Assembly (NCBI GenBank): GCA_025351355.1
Contig: JANXWC010000186.1
Span: forward strand, 1-33,737
Source of the DNA: Hyphomicrobiaceae bacterium
Lineage (GTDB): Bacteria; Pseudomonadota; Alphaproteobacteria; Rhizobiales; Hyphomicrobiaceae
Direction: 5' to 3'
DNA length: 33,737 nt
Position 1 is the first letter of the stretch. Every line of letters begins with the position of its first letter. Positions 15,345 to 23,726 of the stretch are shown in pieces. Both the position numbers and the translations under genes were made by a program. The notes beneath the pieces are model-generated. The model was not told where the DNA came from. It ran no database searches and worked only from the letters and a program-made list of their open reading frames with translations.

Positions 15345-16319
15345 ATGGTTGATCTCAGGACGGCATGGCGGCGGCTGGCGATGCTGGCTGGTACAGTGCT
15401 GTGTCTGTGGGCGTTTGCCTCGCCGGTGCAGGCGCAATCCTGCAATATCAGTGTTGTTGCGCCGGCATTCGGCAGTGTCGACGTGTTGGGGGGGGCACCA
15501 GCAACGGGCTACGGCAGCTTCGCGGTGACGTGTTCGGGGGCCGCCAAACAAGTCGTCCAGGTGTGTCCGAGTTTCGGCGCCGGCAACGGGGGCGCGGCGT
15601 CGGACGGATCGGCGCGCTATATGACCAGTGGCGCTGGCGTTTTGCGATACAACATCTATCAGGACGCGCAGATGGCGACCATTTGGGGAAGCGTATTCGG
15701 TGACATGGGTGCGACGTCACCCCCGAGCGTGTTGGTGACGTTGGACCTGAGCGGTACCGGATCGGCCAACTTGCCGATTAACGCGAGCGTGTTCGGTGGA
15801 CAGGCGTCGAGCGTGGCGCCGTCGACCTACGCATCGACAATTACGGCCAATTATCGCTTTGCCTACTACAGCGGCCTCGGCTGTCAGTCGGTGAACACGA
15901 ACGCGTCGACGTCGACATTTCTGATGACGGCAACCTATGTCCCGAATTGCAATGTCGCGACGTCCGACCTCAATTTCGGTTCGTTCGCAATCATGACCGC
16001 GCCGGTGGATGGAATCGGGCGGGTCAGTGTCACGTGCAGTGCCGGAAGTTCATATACGATTGCCTTGAGCGGCGGCGTGGCGAACAGTACCGATCCGACG
16101 CAGCGGCATTTGTCTCGAGGGGCCGATTTATTCATCCGCTATGGACTTTATCGCGATACGTCGCATGTCCTGCCGTGGGGATCCGATCTGAACACCTTGA
16201 ACGGTGGCACCGGCGTCGGTTCGGCACAACAGTTCAATGTTTTCGGACGCATTCCCGTGCAGGTTCTACCGCCGGCCGGGACCTATCAGGACACGATCAT
16301 CGCTACGGTGGCGTATTGA
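15345..16319 (+). CDS. Two-domain SCPU protein, probable pilus tip adhesin (CsuE-like)
   Basis: The 324-residue protein has a signal peptide ending SPVQAQ and two tandem SCPU domains. The first begins SCNISVVAPAFGSVDVLGG and carries cysteines in VTCSG and VCPSFG. The second begins YVPNCNVATSDLNFGSF with a partner cysteine in VSVTCSAG and ends DTIIATVAY. A double-domain subunit encoded after the usher is the arrangement of CsuE, the tip adhesin of the Acinetobacter Csu pilus, which binds abiotic hydrophobic surfaces. By analogy the N-terminal domain may be the binding domain and the C-terminal domain the pilin part. GAGGGGGT lies just before the ATG at 15345, so that start is preferred over upstream in-frame ATGs that overlap the usher. 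It converges with the ROK kinase gene eight bases away. Confidence 0.87.
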   Translation: MVDLRTAWRRLAMLAGTVLCLWAFASPVQAQSCNISVVAPAFGSVDVLGGAPATGYGSFAVTCSGAAKQVVQVCPSFGAGNGGAASDGSARYMTSGAGVLRYNIYQDAQMATIWGSVFGDMGATSPPSVLVTLDLSGTGSANLPINASVFGGQASSVAPSTYASTITANYRFAYYSGLGCQSVNTNASTSTFLMTATYVPNCNVATSDLNFGSFAIMTAPVDGIGRVSVTCSAGSSYTIALSGGVANSTDPTQRHLSRGADLFIRYGLYRDTSHVLPWGSDLNTLNGGTGVGSAQQFNVFGRIPVQVLPPAGTYQDTIIATVAY

Positions 16320-16327
16320 AATTGCTA

Positions 16328-17254
16328 TTATGGCCACAGCCGTGCTGCGCCGCGCACGCCTGAGGCATCACCCCACTGCGGCGGGCGGATTGACACGCTT
16401 GCATCGGCAGCAAGAATATAGGGCGCCATCAGGCTTGGCAGCACATCGTAAAGGTGCGGCAGGTTTGATAGGCCGCCGCCCAGCACGATGACATGCGGAT
16501 CGAGGATGTTGCAGATCAGCGCCAATCCGCGCGCCAGCCGATCAGCGTGACGGTCGAGCGTGGCGACAGCTGCCGCGTCGCCGCGCGCGGCCGCGCTGAC
16601 GATTTGTTCGCCGGGCAGAGCGATGCCCGTTACCTGCAAATGGTCGCGTGCCATGCCGGTGCCGGAGACCCAGGTTTCCAGGCATCCCTTGCGACCGCAC
16701 CAGCACTGCGTGCGATCAAACTCGTCGGCTTTCATCCAAGGAAGCGGCGTGTGACCCCACTCGCCGCTGATGGCGCGCGGACCGTCGACGAGGCGTCCAT
16801 TGACCGTGATTCCGCCACCGCAACCGGTGCCGATGATGACACCGAAGACAACGCCGGCGTCGACAGCGGCGCCATCGGTTGCCTCCGATAGAACGAAACA
16901 ATTGGCGTCGTTGGCCAGCCGCACCGGTCGCCGCAAACGCGCTTCCAGGTCGGCCAGCAAAGGTTTGTCATTGAGCCAGGTTGAATTGGCATTTTGCACC
17001 CGCCCTGTGGCGGGCGCGATGCAGCCCGGCATGCCGATGCCGATGGTGGCATAGGTCGCGGCATTCGTCGCGAGGTCGCCGACGGTCTCGGCGATCGCTT
17101 CTATCGTTGCTGCATAGTCGCCGCGCGGTGATGGCCGGCGTGCCTCGGCGACAACGGCGTCGGCAGCGTCGAATAAAACTCCTGCGATCTTGGTGCCGCC
17201 CAGGTCGATCCCGATGCGAGGAAGGGAGGCGGGTCGTGGACTGCGGCTCGTCAT
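16328..17254 (-). CDS. ROK family sugar kinase (N-acetylglucosamine/fructokinase type)
   Basis: The 308-residue protein has the ROK pattern: a phosphate-binding IDLGGTK at residues 16-22, the catalytic region LANDANC with its aspartate near residue 117, IGTGCGGGI at 142-150, and the ROK zinc site formed by GEWGH (His169) and CWCGRKGCLE (Cys185, Cys187, Cys192). ROK kinases phosphorylate sugars such as N-acetylglucosamine, N-acetylmannosamine, glucose or fructose. The single-domain form without a DNA-binding N-terminus is a kinase, not a repressor. Specificity cannot be fixed from sequence; NagK- or Mak-like roles are equally possible. It may feed cell-wall amino sugar recycling, but no nag genes are nearby. 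Confidence 0.88.
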   Translation of the reverse strand: MTSRSPRPASLPRIGIDLGGTKIAGVLFDAADAVVAEARRPSPRGDYAATIEAIAETVGDLATNAATYATIGIGMPGCIAPATGRVQNANSTWLNDKPLLADLEARLRRPVRLANDANCFVLSEATDGAAVDAGVVFGVIIGTGCGGGITVNGRLVDGPRAISGEWGHTPLPWMKADEFDRTQCWCGRKGCLETWVSGTGMARDHLQVTGIALPGEQIVSAAARGDAAAVATLDRHADRLARGLALICNILDPHVIVLGGGLSNLPHLYDVLPSLMAPYILAADASVSIRPPQWGDASGVRGAARLWP

Positions 17255-17286
17255 GGGGGCCTGGACTGCGAATGTTGCGCGGGCAA

Positions 17287-17601
17287 TTAGATACTGGTCT
17301 GCGGCGAAGGGCCTTGCAGCAGCGCCTGCGCCTTCATGATTTCCTCAGGTTTGCGCCTGAGTTCGGAAGCCAATACCAGCAGCAGACTTTCGTCACAAAC
17401 CACATGATCGAGCACGGCGGCCAGGACGCCGGTTTCACCGGCTTTCAGGCTGGCTGAGAGGCCGCTCGGGTCCATCCCGCTGTCGGCGAGGAAATGGGTG
17501 AGGCGATGCGGATCGGCTGCCAGAAACGCCGTCGCCGCTGCCGCGATCGCTTCGGCGCCGGCATAATCGAGCGCCGCCGGTTTCGGCTGTTTAAAGCGCA
17601 T
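17287..17601 (-). CDS. DUF3572 family protein
   Basis: The 104-residue protein matches the alphaproteobacterial DUF3572 family: helices containing AEAIAAAATAFLAADPHRLTHF, the block LADSGMDPSGLSASL, and DESLLLVLASELRRKPEEI. No catalytic motif is seen and the function is unknown; it is probably cytosolic and all-helical. The ATG at 17601 is preferred because GGGAGG lies six bases upstream; the in-frame start at 17649 lacks a site and adds 16 unconserved residues. The gene is divergent from divK, a neighbourhood conserved in many Hyphomicrobiales, which hints at a link to cell-cycle control, but this is only context. Confidence 0.8.
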   Translation of the reverse strand: MRFKQPKPAALDYAGAEAIAAAATAFLAADPHRLTHFLADSGMDPSGLSASLKAGETGVLAAVLDHVVCDESLLLVLASELRRKPEEIMKAQALLQGPSPQTSI

Positions 17602-17639
17602 CTGCAACCTCCCATGAACGTTCGGTACGTTATTTTTCG

Positions 17640-17681
17640 GGTCGGGCATCCGACCATAGACAAGTTTAAGCTATTTCTTAC
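17640..17681. promoter_or_regulatory. DUF3572-divK divergent control region: stem-loop and CtrA-like half-sites
   Basis: The 161-bp gap between the divergent genes holds GGTCGG-GCAT-CCGACC (17640-17655), a six-bp stem with a four-base loop. Next to it is TTAA (17666-17669), an eight-base gap and TTAC (17678-17681), which is close to but not the CtrA consensus TTAA-N7-TTAA. CtrA controls divK in Caulobacter, so a degenerate site is plausible but unproven. Confidence 0.25.
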
Positions 17682-17762
17682 TGGTCATGGCGCACTGTCG
17701 ATCGAGACGAGACATCTCTCTCGGCGGGAGACCGTCGCGAGACTTATCCGGCGCGTGCCCGA

Positions 17763-18206
17763 ATGACCTATCAGGAAACTGTCTCTTTGATCCAGGCCCG
17801 TTCAGGGGATGGGCGGGATCGCGCCGCGACAGTCAAACAGCGTCTCGTGTTGATCGTCGAGGACAACGAACTCAATATGAAGCTGTTCCGCGACCTGCTG
17901 GCGGCCTACGGCTACGCGACGATCGAGACCCGGCGGGGCGTGGACGCCTTGGATCTGGCGCGCCAGCACCGGCCAGATCTCATCCTGATGGATATCCAAC
18001 TGCCGGAGGTCTCGGGCCTCGAAGTCACCAAATGGCTGAAGGATGATGACGATCTCGCGTCAATTCCAGTAGTCGCGGTCACCGCGTTCGCCATGAAAGG
18101 CGACGAACAGCGCATCATACAAGGCGGCTGCGAAGCTTACATCTCCAAACCGATTTCCATTACCGGTTTCATCGCCACCGTCCGTCGCTTTGCCGGCGAG
18201 CCGTGA
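17763..18206 (+). CDS. divK: Single-domain cell-cycle response regulator DivK
   Basis: The 147-residue protein is a lone receiver domain. After about 24 extra N-terminal residues comes [14 protein letters not shown] with the acidic pair at Glu33-Asp34, the phosphoacceptor Asp77 in [13 protein letters not shown], the threonine in AVTAFAMKG, and Lys129 in YISKP. DivK is phosphorylated by the DivJ and PleC kinases and through DivL and CckA lowers CtrA activity, which couples cell polarity to division. The extension is unusual against the Caulobacter protein, whose Asp is at 53. No strong ribosome binding site precedes the ATG, so a later non-ATG start near the receiver domain is possible. pleD follows 42 bases downstream, as in Caulobacter. 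Confidence 0.93.
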   Translation: MTYQETVSLIQARSGDGRDRAATVKQRLVLIVEDNELNMKLFRDLLAAYGYATIETRRGVDALDLARQHRPDLILMDIQLPEVSGLEVTKWLKDDDDLASIPVVAVTAFAMKGDEQRIIQGGCEAYISKPISITGFIATVRRFAGEP

Positions 18207-18248
18207 CATTGACCGGTCCTTTTCGCCTCTTCCGCATGAAGGTTTCCA

Positions 18249-19619
18249 ATGACTGCCCGAGTTTTGGTTGTCGACGACATCATCGCGAATGTGCGTTTGC
18301 TCGAAGCACGTTTGACGGCGGAGTACTTTGAAGTACTGACCGCGTTCAGCGGCTACGAGGCACTTGAGTTGCTGTCGCGCGAACGGGTCGACGTGGTGCT
18401 TCTAGATGTCATGATGCCGGGCATAGATGGTTTCGAGACCGCGCGCCGTATAAAAGCCAATGCCAAAACCCAGCATGTTCCGATAATCATGGTGACCGCC
18501 CTTGATCAGGCTTCCGACCGAATCCAGGGATTACAGGCCGGTGCCGATGATTTCCTGCGCAAACCCGTCGACGACGTCGCCCTGCTGACGCGCGTCAAGA
18601 ACGTGGTTAGGCTGAAGTCACTCAACGACGAGATGATGTCGCGGGCAGCTACCAGCCAACAGTTGGGGCTTGGCGGCCAGCCGTTTGCCCATTGGGCGGA
18701 GGCTGGAAGCAGTGGCCGCATACTGCTGGTCGAAGATCATCCGCGGGCTGGACAGCGTATGGTGGAAGCGTTGTCGAAATCCTATCGCGTCGACGTCGAG
18801 CCCAATCCGCAGGCGGCCCTGTTGCGCACGGCCGATGTCGCCTACGACCTAATGATCGTGTCGTTGTCGCTGCAAGGAGCTGATGGTCTGCGTCTGTGCA
18901 GCCAGGTGCGTTCGCTGGATCGCATCCGGCACATGCCGCTAATCATCCTCATAGACGAAGGCGAGCAAGCGCGCTTGCTGCGCGGGTTGGACATGGGCGT
19001 CAACGACTATCTCAATCGCCCCGTCGACAACAACGAACTCGTTGCCAGGGTGCGCACGCAGATTACGCGCAAGCGCTATTCCGATTTCTTGCGCAACCGC
19101 ATCGAGGAAAGTGTTGAGATGGCCATTACCGATGGCCTGACCGGGCTCTACAATCGTCGCTATATGGAAACGCATCTGGCGACACTGGTCGCACATGCAC
19201 AGGAGACGGGCCGCCCGCTGTCGCTGTTGATCGCCGATATCGACCACTTCAAACGCGTCAACGACACCCACGGTCATGACGCCGGCGATACCGTATTACG
19301 TGAGTTCGCCACGCGCTTCCGGCGTAATACGCGCGGTATCGACATGGCTTGCCGGCTCGGCGGCGAGGAATTCGTGATCATCATGCCTGAGACGGAACTG
19401 AGGCGTGCCTTCCAGATCGGCGAGCGCTTGCGTGCCGCCATCGCCAGCGAGACGTTCCGCGTCAATCCGGAAACGGAGTTGCGCATGACCGCGAGCGTCG
19501 GCGTTGCCACACTGGAATTCGCGAGCGATACGTCTGCCACGCTCTATAAACGCGCCGACAATGCGCTTTATGCGGCGAAGCGCGAGGGCCGCAATCGAGT
19601 GATCGCCGACGCGGCATAG
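18249..19619 (+). CDS. pleD: Diguanylate cyclase response regulator PleD
   Basis: The 456-residue protein has the PleD layout REC1-REC2-GGDEF. REC1 has phosphoacceptor Asp53 in VVLLDVMMPG and Lys104. REC2 (about 155-270) keeps ILLVEDHPRAG but has serine-rich MIVSLSLQG where the acceptor aspartate would be, so it is a dimerisation adaptor, as known for PleD. The cyclase domain has GLTGLYNRRYM, DIDHFKRVNDTHGHDAGD and the active-site GGEEF at 370-374. An allosteric inhibition site RGID lies at 361-364, the usual distance upstream. Phosphorylated PleD dimerises and makes c-di-GMP at the developing pole, driving the switch from motile to attached cells. A pilus operon and bactofilin lie a few kilobases upstream. 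It likely shares a transcript with divK. Confidence 0.96.
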   Translation: MTARVLVVDDIIANVRLLEARLTAEYFEVLTAFSGYEALELLSRERVDVVLLDVMMPGIDGFETARRIKANAKTQHVPIIMVTALDQASDRIQGLQAGADDFLRKPVDDVALLTRVKNVVRLKSLNDEMMSRAATSQQLGLGGQPFAHWAEAGSSGRILLVEDHPRAGQRMVEALSKSYRVDVEPNPQAALLRTADVAYDLMIVSLSLQGADGLRLCSQVRSLDRIRHMPLIILIDEGEQARLLRGLDMGVNDYLNRPVDNNELVARVRTQITRKRYSDFLRNRIEESVEMAITDGLTGLYNRRYMETHLATLVAHAQETGRPLSLLIADIDHFKRVNDTHGHDAGDTVLREFATRFRRNTRGIDMACRLGGEEFVIIMPETELRRAFQIGERLRAAIASETFRVNPETELRMTASVGVATLEFASDTSATLYKRADNALYAAKREGRNRVIADAA

Positions 19620-19653
19620 TAAGTTGGTGTAAGTAAGGTCAGGGAGTACCGAT

Positions 19654-20085
19654 TTGCCAATTCCAAAGACACCATTGCTGACGGTCGATGCAGTTGTGTT
19701 CGATGGCGACGGGCGCCTGCTCTTGATACGCCGGAAACATCAGCCGTTTGCGGGCGGCTATGCGTTGCCGGGTGGCTTCGTCGACATCGGCGAAAGCGTC
19801 GAAGCGGCGTGCCGACGCGAATTGCTCGAAGAGACAGGCCTTATTGCCGGCAAGCTGACGTTGATTGGAGTCTATTCCGATCCGGCGCGTGATCCACGTT
19901 TCCATACCTGTTCGGCAGCCTACCTGGTAAAGGTGCGCTCGCTGACGGCGGTCGCCGGTGACGATGCAGCTGCCGTCGAATGGGTGGCCAGTTGGCGCCG
20001 CCTGACGTTAGCCTTCGATCATCGCCAGATCATCGGCGACGCCGTTAAACGACTTCGGCAAACCGCGGCTGGCGCCATCCGATAG
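19654..20085 (+). CDS. Nudix hydrolase
   Basis: The 143-residue protein carries a complete Nudix box: Gly41, Glu47, then RELLEETGL at 55-63, fitting the GX5EX7REUXEEXGU pattern. It hydrolyses a nucleoside diphosphate linked to another group, using Mg ions held by the glutamates. The short length and N-terminal PLLTVDAVVF resemble ADP-ribose pyrophosphatase or 8-oxo-dGTP-type members, but substrate cannot be assigned. The start is TTG at 19654, with AGGGAG seven bases upstream; no in-frame ATG occurs before the first conserved strand, so this rare start is well supported. The gene is 34 bases after pleD and may be read through from it. Confidence 0.88.
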   Translation: MPIPKTPLLTVDAVVFDGDGRLLLIRRKHQPFAGGYALPGGFVDIGESVEAACRRELLEETGLIAGKLTLIGVYSDPARDPRFHTCSAAYLVKVRSLTAVAGDDAAAVEWVASWRRLTLAFDHRQIIGDAVKRLRQTAAGAIR

Positions 20086-20376
20086 AGTTGCCGCACTAAG
20101 CCCATTAGATCTGATGGCTGCCAAGTTTTGGCCACGGCAGTGCCCAATGGCCCGAAGTTTCAGACAGTCCCAAAAACCGGACCCAGAGTGCGGATTGATT
20201 CATAGGCCGTATCGGCGTGGACATAGCTCCGATCGGGCGGTATTTTGCAAAACGGGTCACCACCGACAATCGCAAATTCGCTGTCGGCGGTATAACACCC
20301 GTTGCGGATACCGATGAGTTCGGCAAACGCCAGCAATTTCCGCCGTGACGCGGACGCCGGTGGTTTCGCGTCACAG
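20086..20376. other. Unassigned 291-bp gap between Nudix and DUF3857 genes
   Basis: No gene is firmly supported. On the minus strand an open frame (20105-20380) starts with an ATG that overlaps the DUF3857 gene stop as ATGA and could encode 91 residues (ending WALPWPKLGSHQI). The overlap is of the coupled type, but the protein has no domain I recognise and is arginine- and proline-rich in its first part, like noncoding GC-rich sequence. It could be a decayed gene remnant. Confidence 0.25.
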
Positions 20377-22281
20377 TCATTCCGCTTTCACCGGTGGTGC
20401 AGTGCTGGCGACGATGCGCAGTCTCAGCCCACCGTCGGCGCGCGCGGCGCGGGCGGCGGGCACGATCGCTTCAATCTCAGCTTTGGTCACTTGTGGCTTG
20501 TCGAGGTCCAACACCCATCGGCGCTCAATGTGCAGCACCTGTCCGCTGACGGCGTACTTCGCGGTGTAGCTTGCGGTGCCGGCCTTGACGGCGATGTTTT
20601 GTGGTATCTTGGCAAGCCTGTAACCGTCGGGCAAGCGCACATCGATATTAGCTTCGTATGTGTCGGCTCGCCATGCGGCGACCTCACTACGCCCTTGATC
20701 CACATAAGTTACCAGCGATTCATATGGTCTGGCTTGCAATGATGGGCCGATCGGGATGGGGTTGGTGTTGTCGCCTTTGCCGAAAAAAACGTTCTGCAGG
20801 TCGAACGTCGTTTTAACGACGTAAGGTTCGGCATGGTCGGTTGCGGCGTGCGGCTCGATGCGACCGCTGCCGCGCCAATTGGCCTGCTTCAGCAACGTCA
20901 CCGCACCTTGTTCGAGGCCGTTGCTTTCGGCCCATTGCATGCGGGCGCGGAGGTTGGCGGCTTGCTCTCCGGTGGCGGACCAAATCGCGGTACCGGTCGG
21001 TGTTCCGTCAGGGCGCAGCGTGACATCAAGTTGAAGTTTGAGGACGTTGTCGGCGGATTTGGCCAGCGGCAGGCGGACCTTGTTCATGCCTTTTGGTCCG
21101 ACACGATAAGCGAGCTTTCCTGCCTCTGTCGCCGGCAGGACGCCGAAGGCTGCAATGTTGGATGTCGAGTCGGTGTAGAGATCGAATTCCGGCAGGTAAA
21201 GGATGACGTGGTCGGTGATGGGGTAGTTGTCGCCGAAGTCGCGGTAAGTCCAATTGCCGGCGCTGAGATAGACGTACTCGACGTCGATCCCCATGGCGGC
21301 CAACAAGGCGTGCGTCAGCGCGGCGTGGTCCTTGCAATCGCCGAACTTGGCGATGAGCACATCGGATGCAGCGTGGGGCACGTAACCGCCGCGACCGTTG
21401 AAGACGGCGAAATAGCGGATGTTGACCGAGACCCAGTCGTGGATGGCGCGCGCCTGAGCGCGACGATCAGACAGGCCGGTAGTTATCTTGTCGGCCAACG
21501 CGCGTATTTCGGCGGTCGGGAGCGCTTTCGGTGCGGCCACGTCATGCCACCAGCGGACGACCGATTCGTAATTTTGAAAGCTGGTAAAGATCAGATACGG
21601 CGAACGATCGAGGAGTGAAATTTCACTCGGCTCGTCGATGCGAAATGCCTGCGGCTCAACTTGCCAGTGGTAGTTGCGGCGCCCGTCCTGCGTGGATTGC
21701 GTCTCCGACCAATTCTGCCTCGAGACGTTGATGGCCAGATCCTGCGGCACGTCGAGCGAGACCTTGAATTCGCTGAAGCGGCCATTGGCGGGGATCCACC
21801 GCAAGTTGGCAAAGCCGCCGGGAACCGACGCAGTGAGGCTATGGGACTTATAGACGTAGTGGAGGGTGTCGCCGACCGCGACGTCGGGAAAAATGATCGT
21901 GCGCGTCTTGGTGTCGGCGTTGAAGATCCCCATTTGCGCGGCGTTCGGCAGGGCAGATAGCAGGATCTTGTCCGGCTCGACTTTCAACCGCGTGCCATCG
22001 GCTTTAATGGTTTCCGCTTCAAGGCTATCGAACTGGTAGAAGTGCTCGTTGATCGGAAGGTTGATTTGACCGAAGCCGGATACGGCACTGGGCGCGAGAA
22101 TTTTGATGTCGACCGTGTCGATATTTTCGAGCAGTTCACTCGAAATGGCACGAAACTGCAGAGAAACGCGGCGCTCAAAAGGGGCGGCGTCCTCGGCGGA
22201 AGCCAGCGCGAACGGCATGAGCAGTGCGGCAATTGCACTGGTAGTTCGCGACAAGAGCGCATGGGTTTGAAAATTGTCCAT
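20377..22281 (-). CDS. Secreted DUF3857 / transglutaminase-like protein
   Basis: The 634-residue product has a signal peptide (SAIAALLMPFALASA, cleavage near residue 29), an N-terminal DUF3857 domain (about 55-230) and a transglutaminase-like domain with likely triad Cys316 in FGDCKDHA, His358 in ITDHVILYL and Asp371 in LYTDSTS. A beta-rich C-terminal part of about 250 residues follows. Such proteins act in the periplasm; bacterial transglutaminase-like domains are usually proteases or amidases, and the substrate is unknown. The ATG at 22281 begins the signal peptide; the longer frame from 22458 adds 59 arginine- and proline-rich residues and is rejected. No strong ribosome binding site is seen. 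The gene is divergent from the small membrane-protein cluster. Confidence 0.85.
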   Translation of the reverse strand: MDNFQTHALLSRTTSAIAALLMPFALASAEDAAPFERRVSLQFRAISSELLENIDTVDIKILAPSAVSGFGQINLPINEHFYQFDSLEAETIKADGTRLKVEPDKILLSALPNAAQMGIFNADTKTRTIIFPDVAVGDTLHYVYKSHSLTASVPGGFANLRWIPANGRFSEFKVSLDVPQDLAINVSRQNWSETQSTQDGRRNYHWQVEPQAFRIDEPSEISLLDRSPYLIFTSFQNYESVVRWWHDVAAPKALPTAEIRALADKITTGLSDRRAQARAIHDWVSVNIRYFAVFNGRGGYVPHAASDVLIAKFGDCKDHAALTHALLAAMGIDVEYVYLSAGNWTYRDFGDNYPITDHVILYLPEFDLYTDSTSNIAAFGVLPATEAGKLAYRVGPKGMNKVRLPLAKSADNVLKLQLDVTLRPDGTPTGTAIWSATGEQAANLRARMQWAESNGLEQGAVTLLKQANWRGSGRIEPHAATDHAEPYVVKTTFDLQNVFFGKGDNTNPIPIGPSLQARPYESLVTYVDQGRSEVAAWRADTYEANIDVRLPDGYRLAKIPQNIAVKAGTASYTAKYAVSGQVLHIERRWVLDLDKPQVTKAEIEAIVPAARAARADGGLRLRIVASTAPPVKAE

Positions 22282-22530
22282 GTAGGAAATGCCCCAGTTA
22301 TCGAAACTCACGCTTCGACTGTAAGAGCGGGAATGGGGCCACTTCAAGTCCGGATACGGAGGATGTCGGCGCGGCGGTGGCCGTGATGGGCGGGGCATGC
22401 CCCGAGTGCGTTGCAGCATGAGCGGTGTGCGTCTGAACGTGCCGCGGAATGGAACCAATCACGGTCGTCGCGGCTTTGTCGGTCGGTAGGACGTGCACGA
22501 TGCAGCGCTCGAAACCAGGGAGTTCGCACT

Positions 22531-22605
22531 ATGGACAGTATCATTTATCTTGTTGGGCTGGTGGTCGTCGTGATGGCCATCCTGAGCTTTTTGGGCGTGC
22601 ATTGA
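22531..22605 (+). CDS. 24-residue single-span membrane protein
   Basis: A tiny gene beginning ATG GAC AGT and ending TGA at 22603-22605 encodes 24 residues, MDSIIYLVGLV followed by VVVMAILSFLGVH. Almost the whole peptide is one transmembrane helix with an acidic N-terminus. GGGAG lies about eight bases upstream, and the next gene starts 12 bases after its stop, so it is probably the first cistron of the envelope cluster. I have seen very similar short peptides in Bradyrhizobium-type genomes, but this is from memory and not checked. Such proteins often bind and modulate a larger membrane protein; the four-span protein encoded next is the obvious candidate. Confidence 0.7.
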   Translation: MDSIIYLVGLVVVVMAILSFLGVH

Positions 22606-22617
22606 GTGGAGAGCATC

Positions 22618-23523
22618 ATGGAATTGCAAGAAGAGATCGTGACCTCGGAACCAACAGCCAGTTCCATGCAATGGAGCGCGGTGTTTGCGGGCGCGGCGAT
22701 CGCGACCGCGTTGTCGGTTGTGTTTTTGACTTTTGGAACGGCAATCGGGCTGTCATTCGTTTCGCCGTGGTCGGGCAGCCGATGGTCGCCCAAGACGATC
22801 GCCAGCATTGCTGTATTCTGGGCACTCGCGCAGCAGATCGGTTCGGTGATCGCGGGCGGCTATATCGCCGGCAGAATGCGCTCGAGGCTTGTCGGCGTGC
22901 CGGATCACGAAGTGGAATTTCGCGACGGGTTGCACGGCGGCGCGGTATGGGCGGTGAGCGTTCTGGTGACCACGCTCGTGTTTTCGTTGGCCATCGGCGC
23001 GATCGCGCGGGGTGGTGCAGATGTCGCCGGACGGGCGGCAGGCGGCGCTGCTGCAGCTGGTAGCAGCTCGTCGACGACGGATCCGGTGCAATATTTTGCC
23101 GACGTGCTCATGCGCGATGGCCGTGCGGCACCCGGCGGTGGTCCGGCGCCAGCCGTAGCTCAAACGGTCGGGGATGCGACCTGGCAGCAGGGCGAGGTGA
23201 TACGCATTCTGGCGCGCTCCGTTGCTGCCGACACTTTGGCTCCCGGTGATCGCGATTATCTTGCGACGGTGGTCGCGCGGCGTACGGGCACCCCGCAGGC
23301 CGATGCGGAAAAACGGGTCGATCAGGTGTTCGCTCAGACGCAACAAACGGTCAAAGATGCTGCCGAAAAGGCCCGCCGCGGCGCGGTGCTGACAGGCTTT
23401 GTGACGGCCGCTGGATTGATCCTGTCGCTAGGCGCGGGGTGGTGGGCCGGTCAACGAGGCGGTCACCATCGGGACAATGCGGTACCGGCCAGTTTCGTGG
23501 CGATCCGCCGCCGCGTCGCATGA
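22618..23523 (+). CDS. Four-span inner-membrane protein, function unknown
   Basis: The 301-residue protein has hydrophobic spans at about 17-41 (VFAGAAIATALSVVFLTFG), 61-84, 107-130, and 262-283 near the C-terminus (VTAAGLILSLGAGWWAG). Between spans three and four is a long soluble region (about 135-260), glycine- and alanine-rich at first, then charged, including DAEKRVDQVFAQTQQTVKDAAEK, a likely amphipathic or coiled helix. A short basic tail ends RRRVA. I recognise no catalytic motif. GGAG lies before the ATG at 22618; a GTG four codons upstream is less likely. The gene lies between two very small membrane-protein genes and upstream of an iron-permease homologue, so an envelope or stress role is inferred. 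Confidence 0.75.
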   Translation: MELQEEIVTSEPTASSMQWSAVFAGAAIATALSVVFLTFGTAIGLSFVSPWSGSRWSPKTIASIAVFWALAQQIGSVIAGGYIAGRMRSRLVGVPDHEVEFRDGLHGGAVWAVSVLVTTLVFSLAIGAIARGGADVAGRAAGGAAAAGSSSSTTDPVQYFADVLMRDGRAAPGGGPAPAVAQTVGDATWQQGEVIRILARSVAADTLAPGDRDYLATVVARRTGTPQADAEKRVDQVFAQTQQTVKDAAEKARRGAVLTGFVTAAGLILSLGAGWWAGQRGGHHRDNAVPASFVAIRRRVA

Positions 23524-23582
23524 CCTCGCTTCGGCGATAGTGTGCCCCCTCGTAAACGTTTGCCAATCGTAGGAGCAATCAA

Positions 23583-23666
23583 ATGTTCCGAGATCTCTTC
23601 TTGTGGATGGCCGGCGTGCCGATCATCGTCATCATCCTGCTGCATCTGACGGGCCTTTTGAAATAG
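23583..23666 (+). CDS. 27-residue single-span membrane protein
   Basis: A small gene from ATG at 23583 to TAG at 23664-23666 encodes 27 residues, MFRDLFLWMAGVPII then VIILLHLTGLLK. It is one transmembrane helix with a positively charged C-terminus. AGGAG lies seven to eight bases upstream, the best ribosome binding site of this cluster, which argues strongly for real translation. It follows the four-span protein gene by 59 bases and is directly followed by the iron-permease homologue. It resembles other small membrane proteins of unknown function in Hyphomicrobiales; no partner is proven. Confidence 0.7.
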   Translation: MFRDLFLWMAGVPIIVIILLHLTGLLK

Positions 23667-23726
23667 GTGCGCAAGTATAGTCCGGCGACGACTGTCGTCA
23701 GAGATGAGAGCGCAGAAGGAGGGTTG

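Noticed and set aside
22451-22480. GGAACC upstream of the small membrane-protein cluster as an EcfG general-stress promoter
   Set aside because: The -35-like GGAAC is present, but at the expected 16-17 base spacing there is no CGTT; the best alternatives have at least two mismatches.
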